Source of the DNA: Gammaproteobacteria bacterium
GTDB taxonomy: Bacteria; Pseudomonadota; Gammaproteobacteria; Xanthomonadales; SZUA-36
NCBI GenBank assembly: GCA_024277815.1
Contig: JAJRUM010000020.1
Span: 62,001 to 126,000, forward strand
DNA: 64,000 nucleotides
Reading direction: 5' to 3'
Shown: in pieces, positions 41,244-50,179 of the stretch
How positions within the stretch are numbered: position 1 is the stretch's first letter
How the letters are laid out: each line of letters starts with the position of its first letter
Translations under genes and position numbers: made by a program
The notes under the pieces: generated by a model
What the model was told of the DNA's origin: nothing
Databases searched by the model: none
The model's input: the letters and a program-made list of their open reading frames with translations, nothing else

Positions 41244-42752
41244 TCAGCCCCGGTTGCTGCTGCCGGTGCGGGATACTGCTGACAACCAGTCCGCATATAA
41301 CGCATTGCGCCGGACTGTTGGCATGGCGGGTTGAAATCTTTGTCCATCTTTATGCATTGCCTGTAACTCTTCCGGGCCGTCCCAGAATCCAACTGCCAGA
41401 CCGGCAAGGTACGCACTGCCCAGCGCGGTTGTTTCAACCAACTCCGGCCGGCTAACCGGAACCCCGAGCAGGTCCGCCTGGAATTGCATCAGAAAGTTAT
41501 TCTCAGAAGCACCACCATCGACCTTCAGTTCAGTCAGTTGGACCCCTGATTCGGCATTCATGGACTCAACAATATCACGTGTCTGATACGCAATGGACTC
41601 AAGGGCAGCCCGGATAATATGCGCGCGCCCGGTACCCCGGGTCAACCCCAGGATGGCACCCCGCGCGTCCGGGTCCCAATTGGGGGCACCCAGCCCGGTA
41701 AAAGCCGGTACAAAATACACGCCATCATTGCCTTCCAGTTGTGTTGCAATCGTCTCACTTTCACGGGCATCGCTGATTATCCCCAGTTGGTCACGCAGCC
41801 ACTGGATTGCCGCACCGGCAACAAAAACCGACCCTTCCAGTGCATATGCCGGACGGCCGTACGCGTCACAACAAATGGTTGTGAGCAGGCCGTGTTGGCT
41901 GCACGGCAGTTCGCTGCCCATATTCATCAGCAGGAAACAACCGGTCCCATAGGTATTCTTGGCCTGTCCGGCTTGCCAGCAAGTCTGGCCGAACAGTGCG
42001 GCCTGCTGGTCACCCGCGATGCCGGCAATGGGTACGCCGGCCGGAATCCCATCGATCGCAGCGGTTTCACCGAACACGCTGGAACTGGCCTGCACGGCGG
42101 GCAATATGGCGTCCGGAATATCTAATAGCCGGCCCAACTCAGAATTCCAACGGTGCCGCCGGATATCGTAAAGCAGCGTGCGTGATGCATTGGTAGGGTC
42201 AGTCGCGTGAACTGCACCGGCGCTGGCAGTGCCGCCAGTAAGATTCCACAACAACCAGCTATCAATGGTGCCAAATGCCAACTCACCCGCCTCGGCACGA
42301 TGCTGCAAATCTGCATCCTGGTCAAGAATCCAGCGAATTTTGGTTGCTGAAAAATACGGATCAAGCAGCAGGCCAGTGCGTTCACGGAACAAGGGTTCAT
42401 GGCCTTCTTCGCGCAGACGCTCACAAATTTCACCACTCTGCCGACTCTGCCAGACAATGGCCCGGTACACCGGTTTGCCAGTTGCCCGATCCCATAGCAC
42501 GGTGGTCTCACGTTGATTGGTAATACCCAGCGCCGACAGCTCACCCGGACCAAGACCTGAATCAGCCAACGCTGCCGCCATCACCTGCCGGCTGACCTGC
42601 CAGATCTCCTCAGCATCGTGTTCAACCCAGCCCGGCCGGGGAAAGTGTTGGGTGAATTCAGAATAGGCGCGGCCAAGAACCCGGCCTGCGCGCGACAAAA
42701 CGAGTACAGTAGAGCCTGTAGTTCCCTGATCAATAGCAAGTATTGCAGACAT
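41244..42752 (-). CDS. glpK: glycerol kinase
   Basis: [88 protein letters not shown]. Confidence 0.95.
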   Translation of the reverse strand: MSAILAIDQGTTGSTVLVLSRAGRVLGRAYSEFTQHFPRPGWVEHDAEEIWQVSRQVMAAALADSGLGPGELSALGITNQRETTVLWDRATGKPVYRAIVWQSRQSGEICERLREEGHEPLFRERTGLLLDPYFSATKIRWILDQDADLQHRAEAGELAFGTIDSWLLWNLTGGTASAGAVHATDPTNASRTLLYDIRRHRWNSELGRLLDIPDAILPAVQASSSVFGETAAIDGIPAGVPIAGIAGDQQAALFGQTCWQAGQAKNTYGTGCFLLMNMGSELPCSQHGLLTTICCDAYGRPAYALEGSVFVAGAAIQWLRDQLGIISDARESETIATQLEGNDGVYFVPAFTGLGAPNWDPDARGAILGLTRGTGRAHIIRAALESIAYQTRDIVESMNAESGVQLTELKVDGGASENNFLMQFQADLLGVPVSRPELVETTALGSAYLAGLAVGFWDGPEELQAMHKDGQRFQPAMPTVRRNALYADWLSAVSRTGSSNRG

Positions 42753-42772
42753 TCAGACGAGTATACCCGAAC

Positions 42773-44926
42773 CTATTTCATATCACTGTTCTGAGCTCGT
42801 TGTTCGGGGTGGGCAAGGTCCACCAGGAACGCGTATTCCTGCGCGGTCTCGAGATATCGCCGATAGCGCCCGGAAGCACCGCCGTGGCCTGCATCCATAT
42901 TGATGTGAAACAGCAAACGGTTGTTGTCTGTACGCCGGTCACGCAACCTGGCAACCCACTTGGCTGGCTCGAAATACTGCACTTGAGAATCATGCAGGCC
43001 GGTGGTTACCAGCATATTCGGGTAGTCCTGAGCACTGACCTGATCGTAAGGTGAATAAGAAAGCATATACTCATAGGCGGCCTTCTCATGGGGGTTGCCC
43101 CACTCGTTGAACTCGCCAGTGGTTAAAGGAATAGAGTCATCCAGCATGGTGGTGACCACATCCACAAACGGAACCGCCGCCACCACCCCGTGGTATAACT
43201 CCTGAGCCATATTGACCACCGCTCCCATCAACAACCCACCAGCGCTGCCGCCCATGGCATAGGTCCGGCTCCTGTCAATAGTGCCTTGCTTCTGAAGGCT
43301 TTTGGTGACGTCAATAAAATCGGTAAAGGTGTTTTTCTTGTGCATTAAACGACCGTCTTCATACCATTTACGACCCATCTCCTGGCCACCCCGAATATGG
43401 GCAATGGCATAGACAAACCCGCGGTCAAGCAGGCTGATAACAGAATCATCAAACCACGGATCCATCGAACTTCCATACGAACCATAAGCATAAATCAGCG
43501 CTGGTGCAGTGCCATCCAGACGCGTGCTCTGGTGCCAGACAAGGGAAACAGGTACTTGCGCACCGTCACGGGCGACAACGACCATACGGGAAGTGCGGTA
43601 ATTATCACGCTTAAAACCACCCAGTACCCGGTCAGACTTTAATAGTCGGGTTGTACCGGTATTGAGGTCGATCTCCCATACCTGCCCCGGCGTTGTCAGG
43701 CTGGAATATCCATACCGGACCGTATCTGTATGCACGCTGACATTGCTGTGCAACCACATGACAGACGCCTCTTCGCCAGCACCAAGATACCTGTCTGTAC
43801 AGCCGTCGAGAGACCGTACACGAACCTTGCGCAGACCTCCTTCACGCTCACTGATCAACAGCCAGCGGTCAAAAACCTGGAAGTCCTGCACCATGGCATC
43901 ATCCCGGTGGGCAATGACCTCCCGCCATGAAGACTTGTCTGCAGAACTCTCAAGGCTGGCGGACATCAGCCGGAAATTGCTGGCATTCCAGTTGGTACGG
44001 ATAAAAAACCGGTCACCAACGTGATCAATAGCGTATTCATGGCCGGTTTCGCGCGGCAGAAATGGCTTGAACGTGCCAAGCGGTTCATCAGCAGGAAGTA
44101 CCTGGACCTCGGTCGTGTCGGTATTCTGGTGGGCCAGAAAAATGTACGCCTGCGAACGACTGCGCCATACAGAGGTGTAGAAAGTATTGTCCGTCTCCTC
44201 ATACACCAGAACGTCTTCACTGCTGTCAGTACCCAGCGTGTGGCGCATGAGCTGATAGGCCAGTAACGTTTCCGTATCCTTATTCAGGTAAAAAAGGTAT
44301 TGCCCGTCTGCCGACCAGGCCATGCCCGATGAAGCATTATCAATGCTGTCCGGCAGGAATTTCCCGCTGTCGGTATCCAGTATCTGAATCCTGTTGATGC
44401 GTCGGCCAACGATGTCTTCTGCGATTGCCACGTAGCGCTGGTCATCACTGACCTCAAAGCCGCCAAGCCGGTAAAAATCATGTCCACGTGCGCGCTGATT
44501 GCCGTCAATGAGAAGTTCTTCTTCAGCCTCCATACTGCCTTTACGGCGGGCATAGATTGCGTACTCGCCGCCCGGCTCATAACGATAGTAATGCCAATAC
44601 CCCCCTTGTTCGTAGGCCACGCTGGACTCATCGGGATCTAAACGTGCAGTCATCTCCTTGAAAAGCTCTTCCTGTAAGGGCTTTGTATGCGCCATCATCT
44701 TGTCGAAGTACTGATTTTCCTCCGCAAGATAGGCAAGCACTTGCGGGTCCTTGCGGCTGTCATCGCGGAGCCAGAAGTACTCATCTACACGGGTGTTACC
44801 GTGCAGTGTCATTTCGTGGGGACGTTTCTCAGGCATTGGCTGTTTCACTTGCACTTCAATTCTTTGGTCAGTATTGCAACTCACCAACACGGTGAAGCTG
44901 ATAAGGACGACAAAATGGATTTTCAT
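42773..44926 (-). CDS. S9 family peptidase, oligopeptidase B-like, predicted lipoprotein
   Basis: Lipobox VLVSC; P..VDEYFWLRDDSRKDPQVLAYLAEEN; GGSAGGLLMGAVVNM (nucleophile Ser); HINMDAGHGG. Confidence 0.92.
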   Translation of the reverse strand: MKIHFVVLISFTVLVSCNTDQRIEVQVKQPMPEKRPHEMTLHGNTRVDEYFWLRDDSRKDPQVLAYLAEENQYFDKMMAHTKPLQEELFKEMTARLDPDESSVAYEQGGYWHYYRYEPGGEYAIYARRKGSMEAEEELLIDGNQRARGHDFYRLGGFEVSDDQRYVAIAEDIVGRRINRIQILDTDSGKFLPDSIDNASSGMAWSADGQYLFYLNKDTETLLAYQLMRHTLGTDSSEDVLVYEETDNTFYTSVWRSRSQAYIFLAHQNTDTTEVQVLPADEPLGTFKPFLPRETGHEYAIDHVGDRFFIRTNWNASNFRLMSASLESSADKSSWREVIAHRDDAMVQDFQVFDRWLLISEREGGLRKVRVRSLDGCTDRYLGAGEEASVMWLHSNVSVHTDTVRYGYSSLTTPGQVWEIDLNTGTTRLLKSDRVLGGFKRDNYRTSRMVVVARDGAQVPVSLVWHQSTRLDGTAPALIYAYGSYGSSMDPWFDDSVISLLDRGFVYAIAHIRGGQEMGRKWYEDGRLMHKKNTFTDFIDVTKSLQKQGTIDRSRTYAMGGSAGGLLMGAVVNMAQELYHGVVAAVPFVDVVTTMLDDSIPLTTGEFNEWGNPHEKAAYEYMLSYSPYDQVSAQDYPNMLVTTGLHDSQVQYFEPAKWVARLRDRRTDNNRLLFHINMDAGHGGASGRYRRYLETAQEYAFLVDLAHPEQRAQNSDMK

Positions 44927-45092
44927 AGTAGGCGGAATACTACTGATGAATATCAAAGTTTACACGTGTTCTCGCAGAATTCACTGGAATAAATAACAAA
45001 CCGGATGTTCAGGCAATAAAAAACAGCCCGACCCCCGCCAGGACCAAAGTGGAAGCTCTTTGATCCTGACAGGAGCCAGCTGTTATTCGAAG

Positions 45093-45863
45093 CTAGTCGA
45101 TGCGCGTAGCAACAACCTTCTGGAACAGGTCACCGAAACGGGGTTCTTTACGCCAGGTGAATTTCTCTGGCTGGTCTGCCAGGTCTTTGATTTCGTTGCG
45201 CCACAAGCCCTTTGCAAAAGGCTCGAGCGTATCAAACACCAGGCTGGTAATGGGCTTAAGCGGATGCCACCAACGCGGCTTGTGGTAATCGACAAATACC
45301 ACCTTGCCACCCGGTACAACCTTGCTCAAAAACAGGTTCACCGCTTCGCGCTTGTAGGTGTCGGGCAGCTCGTGCAGCAAGAAGTAGCAGCACACGGTAT
45401 CAAAAGGCTCAAGGTCCATTTCCAGCACATTGCCGTAGTGCACCGTGGCGTTCGGGTAAGCGGCCAGCTTACGCCGCGTATTGACAACCTGTATCTCTGC
45501 TACATCAAAGACATCAAGCGTTCCTCCCGGGCCAATATGCTCTGCCAGGTTGGCCGAAAAACTGCCGTAGACACAGGCCGATTGCAGCACTCTCTGGCCA
45601 GCCTCAATTTCCACAAAAGCCGAGTTCTGCAGCTTGCGGTGCTGTTGCCAGAGGATCGTTCTGACCACAAATTCACGATCCAGAAGTTTTACGTTACGCG
45701 GGTTGATATAGGCCCAGTAGTAGACATCCTGCAGATAGTCCGGAACTTCGGGTACAGCGGCGACAGGTGCCAGTGACACGGGGGGATTTTCTGTTTGAAC
45801 CCCGGCCGACACCGCAGTCCGGAAGGACGTAGCTGGTGTGCTGGAACGCGCGACATTACTCAT
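45093..45863 (-). CDS. rquA: rhodoquinone biosynthesis methyltransferase-like protein RquA
   Basis: PDYLQDVYYWAYINPRNVKLLDREFVVRTILWQQ...RVLQSACVYGSFSANLAEHIGPGGTLDVFDVAEIQVVNTRRKL...YFLLHELPDTYKREAVNLFLSKVVPGGKVVFVDYHKPRWWHPLKPI; the xxACVYG replacement of the usual SAM motif I matches RquA as I recall it. Confidence 0.82.
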   Translation of the reverse strand: MSNVARSSTPATSFRTAVSAGVQTENPPVSLAPVAAVPEVPDYLQDVYYWAYINPRNVKLLDREFVVRTILWQQHRKLQNSAFVEIEAGQRVLQSACVYGSFSANLAEHIGPGGTLDVFDVAEIQVVNTRRKLAAYPNATVHYGNVLEMDLEPFDTVCCYFLLHELPDTYKREAVNLFLSKVVPGGKVVFVDYHKPRWWHPLKPITSLVFDTLEPFAKGLWRNEIKDLADQPEKFTWRKEPRFGDLFQKVVATRID

Positions 45864-46073
45864 GGTTCTTACCCTCTCCAAAGGTGCGTACAAGGTACGC
45901 CAGTTATTAAATCATGCCGCCAGACGCTATCCGCCATAACAGCGAAGAATTATTATTTAAGGGATGAATACCGGCCTTTTTACAACACATATCCAGATCG
46001 CTTCTTATCAGCCGGTGCGGGTACCTCCTTGTCCGTGTTGGATGCACTCTACCTGTAGCAAATGCCAGCGGCA

Positions 46074-46087
46074 ATGATCTATGTCAA
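46074..46087 (-). promoter_or_regulatory. degenerate FNR/Anr-like site upstream of rquA
   Basis: Minus strand TTGAC-ATAG-ATCAT (8/10 defined positions of TTGAT-N4-ATCAA), 7 nt beyond the ubiT stop. Confidence 0.35.
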
Positions 46088-46093
46088 CTATGT

Positions 46094-46582
46094 TTAACCC
46101 TTGTTTTGCAGCCTCTGAATCACCAGGCTTACGCTTTGCAAAAGTTTCCGCAATGGTACTGGTAAATCGTCCCAATCCATGCCGTCCATGGTGTTTTTTA
46201 CACCCAGACCGAGCTCGGTATCACCCTCAACCCGAATTCTTCTCTGGAAGAAAAGCGTGTCAGGATCTGCCTGTCTGGTAGCCAGCAAAATAAAGTCCGG
46301 GCTCTCGCCACTGATACAAACATCAGCCTCAAGTTCCCGGTCGATTGGCGTAAAGCGGTCACTGCCAACATTGATCAACCAGTCCACACACAGGTCAGCG
46401 ACTTTGATCCTCACTTTGGCACCTTCCAGAAAGTCCAGTTCGCCCTGTTTCAAGGGTTCCCGGAAAGCCTGGTTGAGAACGACCGCTAACACCTGTTTCT
46501 GGGCTGCATAGGGGATGAGTCGGCCGGGTAGTCCTACAACTTTTTTAGCAATAGGACGAACATAGTCGGTGATACTTGGCAT
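46094..46582 (-). CDS. ubiT: SCP2 sterol-binding-domain protein UbiT (O2-independent ubiquinone biosynthesis accessory factor)
   Basis: 162 aa; GAKVRIKVADLCVDWLINVGSDRFTPIDRELEADVCISGESPDFILLATRQADPDTLFFQRRIRVEGDTELGLGVKNTMDGMD; divergent from ubiU. Confidence 0.9.
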   Translation of the reverse strand: MPSITDYVRPIAKKVVGLPGRLIPYAAQKQVLAVVLNQAFREPLKQGELDFLEGAKVRIKVADLCVDWLINVGSDRFTPIDRELEADVCISGESPDFILLATRQADPDTLFFQRRIRVEGDTELGLGVKNTMDGMDWDDLPVPLRKLLQSVSLVIQRLQNKG

Positions 46583-46610
46583 AAGGTGACTCTAAGCGGA
46601 AAGAGAGATC

Positions 46611-46616
46611 AGTATA
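46611..46616 (-). promoter_or_regulatory. -10-like hexamer for ubiT
   Basis: TATACT on minus strand, 21 nt from edge of FNR box. Confidence 0.6.
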
Positions 46617-46637
46617 TTTCCTCATTCCAGCAATGTA

Positions 46638-46651
46638 TTGATACAGATCAA
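46638..46651. promoter_or_regulatory. FNR/Anr box, perfect consensus
   Basis: TTGAT-ACAG-ATCAA between divergent ubiT and ubiU starts. Confidence 0.9.
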
Positions 46652-46672
46652 TGTGAGGATATTTTCTCCAAC

Positions 46673-46678
46673 TAGAAT
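46673..46678 (+). promoter_or_regulatory. -10-like hexamer for ubiU
   Basis: TAGAAT on plus strand, 21 nt from edge of FNR box. Confidence 0.6.
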
Positions 46679-46709
46679 GTGTTGCCAATACCCGCAAACT
46701 GGAATAACT

Positions 46710-47705
46710 ATGGAACTGGTGTGCCCTGCGGGGAACCTGCCCTCATTAAAAGCTGCTATTGATAATGGTGCTGATGCTGTATACGTTGGCTTCAAGGACG
46801 ATACTAACGCCCGACATTTTACCGGCCTGAACTTCACTGAGCGTACATTTGAAAAGGCCGTTCGCTATGCACAGGATAAAGGCCGTAAGGTTTTTGTCGC
46901 CATCAACACCTGCCCGCAGCCCAACGGCTTCAAGCGCTGGCAGGCTGCCGTAGATCAGGCTGCCGAATACGGCGTAAATGCACTGATCCTTGCAGATATA
47001 GGTGTCTTGGATTATGCCAGCGAACGCTGGCCGGACCTGCGCCTGCACCTGTCAGTACAGGCCTCGGTTACCAGCGCAGAAGGCATCGGCTTTTACCATC
47101 AAAACTTTGCTATCAAACGGGTTGTTCTGCCCCGGGTGCTGTCAGTGAGTCAGGTCGCACATGTCATTACCGAATCACCCGTGCCAGTCGAAGTGTTTGG
47201 CTTTGGCAGCCTTTGCGTGATGGTAGAAGGCCGTTGCCTGCTATCGAGCTACGCAACCGGTCGCTCGCCCAACACCTATGGTGCCTGCTCACCAGCCTCT
47301 CACGTCCGCTGGGAAGAAACCCCGGATGGCACCAATACAAGGCTCAACGGCGTACTGATCGATCACTATGGGGAAGGTGAAAAAGCCGGCTACCCGACGC
47401 TTTGCAAGGGTCGCTTCCAGGTCGGCGAAAACACATACTATGCGCTCGAGGAACCTACCAGCCTCAACACCCTGTCAATCCTGCCTGAACTGCAAAGAAT
47501 CGGCGTCAGCGCGATAAAAGTCGAGGGGCGGCAGCGCAGCCCGGCCTATGTCGCACAAGTCACCGCGGTCATGCGGGCAGCCATTGACCACTGCATGACA
47601 GATGCCGAAGGCTATCAGCCAAAAGATCAGTGGATGCAGGAACTGGCCAGCGTTTCAGAGGGCTCGCAAACCACCCTCGGCGCATACCACCGGCCCTGGC
47701 AATAG
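46710..47705 (+). CDS. ubiU: U32-family protein UbiU (O2-independent ubiquinone biosynthesis)
   Basis: MELVCPAGNLPSLKAAIDNGADAVYVGFKDDTNARHFTGLNFT; GSLCVMVEGRCLLSSYATGRSPNTYGACSPA...PTLCKGRF, the UbiU cysteine pattern C-x6-C-x16-C...C. Confidence 0.93.
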   Translation: MELVCPAGNLPSLKAAIDNGADAVYVGFKDDTNARHFTGLNFTERTFEKAVRYAQDKGRKVFVAINTCPQPNGFKRWQAAVDQAAEYGVNALILADIGVLDYASERWPDLRLHLSVQASVTSAEGIGFYHQNFAIKRVVLPRVLSVSQVAHVITESPVPVEVFGFGSLCVMVEGRCLLSSYATGRSPNTYGACSPASHVRWEETPDGTNTRLNGVLIDHYGEGEKAGYPTLCKGRFQVGENTYYALEEPTSLNTLSILPELQRIGVSAIKVEGRQRSPAYVAQVTAVMRAAIDHCMTDAEGYQPKDQWMQELASVSEGSQTTLGAYHRPWQ

Positions 47706-47714
47706 GCAGCCACG

Positions 47715-48149
47715 ATGATGAAACTGTCTATTGGGCCAATTCAGTATTTCTGGGACCGCCAGCGCGTTCTGGATTTCTATCAGCAGGCAGCCGACAGCGC
47801 TGCAGAGATCGTTTACCTGGGTGAAGTTATCTGTTCCAAGCGACGACTGATCAAGTCTGCGGACTGGATCGCAATTGGCAATGAACTCAGGCAAAGCGGC
47901 AAACAGGTCATCCTGTCCTCCCTGACCCTGCTGGAAGCTGCTTCCGAGATGGGCAGCCTGAAAAAACTCTGCCGCAACGATGCCTTCATGGTAGAGGCCA
48001 ATGACATTTCAGCCGTGCAATTACTATCTGCGGCGGACAGAGATTTTGTCACCGGCCCAAGCTTCAACATCTATAATGGCCGAAGCCTGCAGTTACTGGC
48101 ACGCAAGGGCCTGAAGCGCTGGGTTCTGCCGGTAGAGCTTGGCCTATAA
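47715..48149 (+). CDS. ubiV: UbiV N-terminal part, terminated by in-frame TAA (interrupted ubiV)
   Basis: MKLSIGPIQYFWDRQRVLDFYQQAADSAAEIVYLGEVICSKRR...KRWVLPVELGL*; same reading frame as 48162..48635. Confidence 0.85.
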   Translation: MMKLSIGPIQYFWDRQRVLDFYQQAADSAAEIVYLGEVICSKRRLIKSADWIAIGNELRQSGKQVILSSLTLLEAASEMGSLKKLCRNDAFMVEANDISAVQLLSAADRDFVTGPSFNIYNGRSLQLLARKGLKRWVLPVELGL

Positions 48150-48161
48150 ACACTAAAAGAC

Positions 48162-48635
48162 TTGCAGTCACAGCGGCCTGAGGGGATGGAAACAGAAGTA
48201 TTTGCCCTCGGACGTCTGCCGCTCGCCTATTCGGCCCGTTGCTATACCGCACGTTCGCACAACCTGCCCAAGGATGATTGCCAGTTCAAATGCCTCGACT
48301 ACCCCAACGGTCGTATGCTGGAAACCCGGGAGGGTCAGGAGTTTCTTGTTCTCAACGGAATTCAGACGCAATCTGCCCTGACCCACCAGGTACTGGAGCA
48401 GCTACCGGAATTGCAAGCACTGGCTGTCGATGTACTTAGAATCAGCCCCCAATATTCCGGCACCATGAAGATTATTGAGCTCTTCGATGCCGCCCGTTCA
48501 GGTGGTGATTTGGGCTCACTGAGTAAGAAACTACTTACTTTGCTGCCTCTGGGTGCATGTAATGGCTACCTTGTCGAGCAGGCAGGGATGGATTTTGGAG
48601 CAGAGGTCCCCCATGACACTCAACAAGCTGTTTGA
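48162..48635 (+). CDS. ubiV: UbiV C-terminal part, in frame with 47715..48149 after the TAA
   Basis: METEVFALGRLPLAYSARCYTARSHNLPKDDCQFKCLDYPNGR...LNGIQTQSAL (C-x12-C-x3-C); no strong start/RBS of its own, so likely one interrupted gene. Confidence 0.8.
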   Translation: MQSQRPEGMETEVFALGRLPLAYSARCYTARSHNLPKDDCQFKCLDYPNGRMLETREGQEFLVLNGIQTQSALTHQVLEQLPELQALAVDVLRISPQYSGTMKIIELFDAARSGGDLGSLSKKLLTLLPLGACNGYLVEQAGMDFGAEVPHDTQQAV

Positions 48636-50127
48636 TCACCATCGCCGTCAGATGAACAGAAAAGCCTGGGGCGATTTACGCCAGTTTTCCGATGAGCTAC
48701 GGGCAAGTGGCCAGCTGATATCAGTGCCACAGGCGGTTGCGCCAGAACTCCAGGTCACAGCTTTGTGCCACCGCAGCCTGGTAAATGAAGGCCCTGCCCT
48801 GTGGTTTGAAAACCTGAAAGGTTTTGACATGCCCGTGCTGGGCAATCTTTTTGGCAACCAGCAAAGAATCCTCGCTGCACTCGAACTGGACAGCCGGCAG
48901 GCACTACGTGAACTGGGCCAGGAACTTGCTTTTCTCAGAAACCCGCACTTGCCCGACAGCCGGCAGTCAGCACTGGATTCCGTACCAGGATTTGCGAAAC
49001 TGGCGCACGTCACACCCAAAAAGATGGAAACGGCCCCGTGGCAGGAACATGTTATTGAAGGCCCCGATGTTGACCTCGAAATTTTGCCGGTCTCAACCTG
49101 CTGGCCCGAAGATGCCGCACCCCTGGTTACCTGGGGTATGGTCATTACGCGCGGGCCAGACAAACCACGGGTCAATCTGGCCATCTACCGCCAGCAGGTC
49201 ATTGGCAAAAACAAGCTGATTATGCGCTGGTTGGCTCACCGCGGGGGCGCGCAGGATTTCCGTGAGTTTCAGCAGGCTAACCCGGGCAAACCCTTTCCGG
49301 TTTCAGTCGTTATCGGTGCCGACCCGGCAACCCTGCTGGCAGCCGTAACACCAATACCGGACACCTTGTCGGAATACCAGTTTGCCGGCCTGTTACGGGG
49401 CCGCCGCAGCAAGGTGGTCAAATCCAGTTTGACAGGACTGCCCATTCCACACGGCGCTGAAATTGTGCTGGAAGGGCATATTTATGCTGATGAAACGGCC
49501 CTTGAGGGCCCGTTTGCTGATCACACCGGATACTATAATTCCTGCGCAGAGTTCCCGGTTTTCACTGTCGAGCGTATCAGCCACCGCAGCGACCCGGTGT
49601 ACCTGACCACCTACATGGGTAAGCCGGGGGAGGACGAACCCTCAATCATGGCATCAGCCCTCAACGAGATGTTCATACCCCTGTTGCAAGAGCAGTTCCC
49701 GGAAGTCGTAGATTTTTATCTGCCACCCGAGGCGTGTTCCTACCGCGTCGCCATCGTCAGTATCCGCAAACATTATCCAGGCCACGCGCGCCGAATCATG
49801 TTTGGTATCTGGTCATGGCTACGCCAGTTCACTTATACCAAGACCATCATCATCACAGATGAAGATATTAATATACGCAACTGGAAAGAAGTGATCTGGG
49901 CCATTTCAACGCGCGCCGATCCGGTACGGGACACCGTGCTGGTGGAAAACACACCCATCGACTACCTGGATTTTGCCAGCCCCCGACCCGGACTGGGCGG
50001 TAAAATGGGCATTGACGCCACCAATAAAATTGGCTCAGAAACTGATCGTGAGTGGGGTCGCATCGCCAGCGTGGACAGCACCACAAAAGAAGCAGTGGAA
50101 CAGATTGCACAGGCACTGGGACTCTGA
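48613..50127 (+). CDS. ubiD: 4-hydroxy-3-polyprenylbenzoate decarboxylase (UbiD)
   Basis: ISTCWPEDAAPLVTWGMVITRGPDKPRVNLAIYRQQVIGKNKLIMRWLAHRGGAQDF; GADPATLLAAVTPIPDTLSEYQFAGLLRG; DHTGYYN; overlaps end of ubiV. Confidence 0.95.
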   Translation: MTLNKLFDHHRRQMNRKAWGDLRQFSDELRASGQLISVPQAVAPELQVTALCHRSLVNEGPALWFENLKGFDMPVLGNLFGNQQRILAALELDSRQALRELGQELAFLRNPHLPDSRQSALDSVPGFAKLAHVTPKKMETAPWQEHVIEGPDVDLEILPVSTCWPEDAAPLVTWGMVITRGPDKPRVNLAIYRQQVIGKNKLIMRWLAHRGGAQDFREFQQANPGKPFPVSVVIGADPATLLAAVTPIPDTLSEYQFAGLLRGRRSKVVKSSLTGLPIPHGAEIVLEGHIYADETALEGPFADHTGYYNSCAEFPVFTVERISHRSDPVYLTTYMGKPGEDEPSIMASALNEMFIPLLQEQFPEVVDFYLPPEACSYRVAIVSIRKHYPGHARRIMFGIWSWLRQFTYTKTIIITDEDINIRNWKEVIWAISTRADPVRDTVLVENTPIDYLDFASPRPGLGGKMGIDATNKIGSETDREWGRIASVDSTTKEAVEQIAQALGL

Positions 50128-50179
50128 CCAACACGTTTTCGTGCAAAAGAAGCGCTCACTCTCGCACTACAGGTAAAAA

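Noticed and set aside
45040-45078. Imperfect hairpin downstream of rquA (AGGACCAAAG...CTTTGATCCT) considered as a terminator
   Set aside because: Contains a mismatch/GU pair and the nearest T-run on the minus strand is too far from the stem
45060-45776. 238-aa plus-strand ORF
   Set aside because: Antisense to rquA; no recognisable domain
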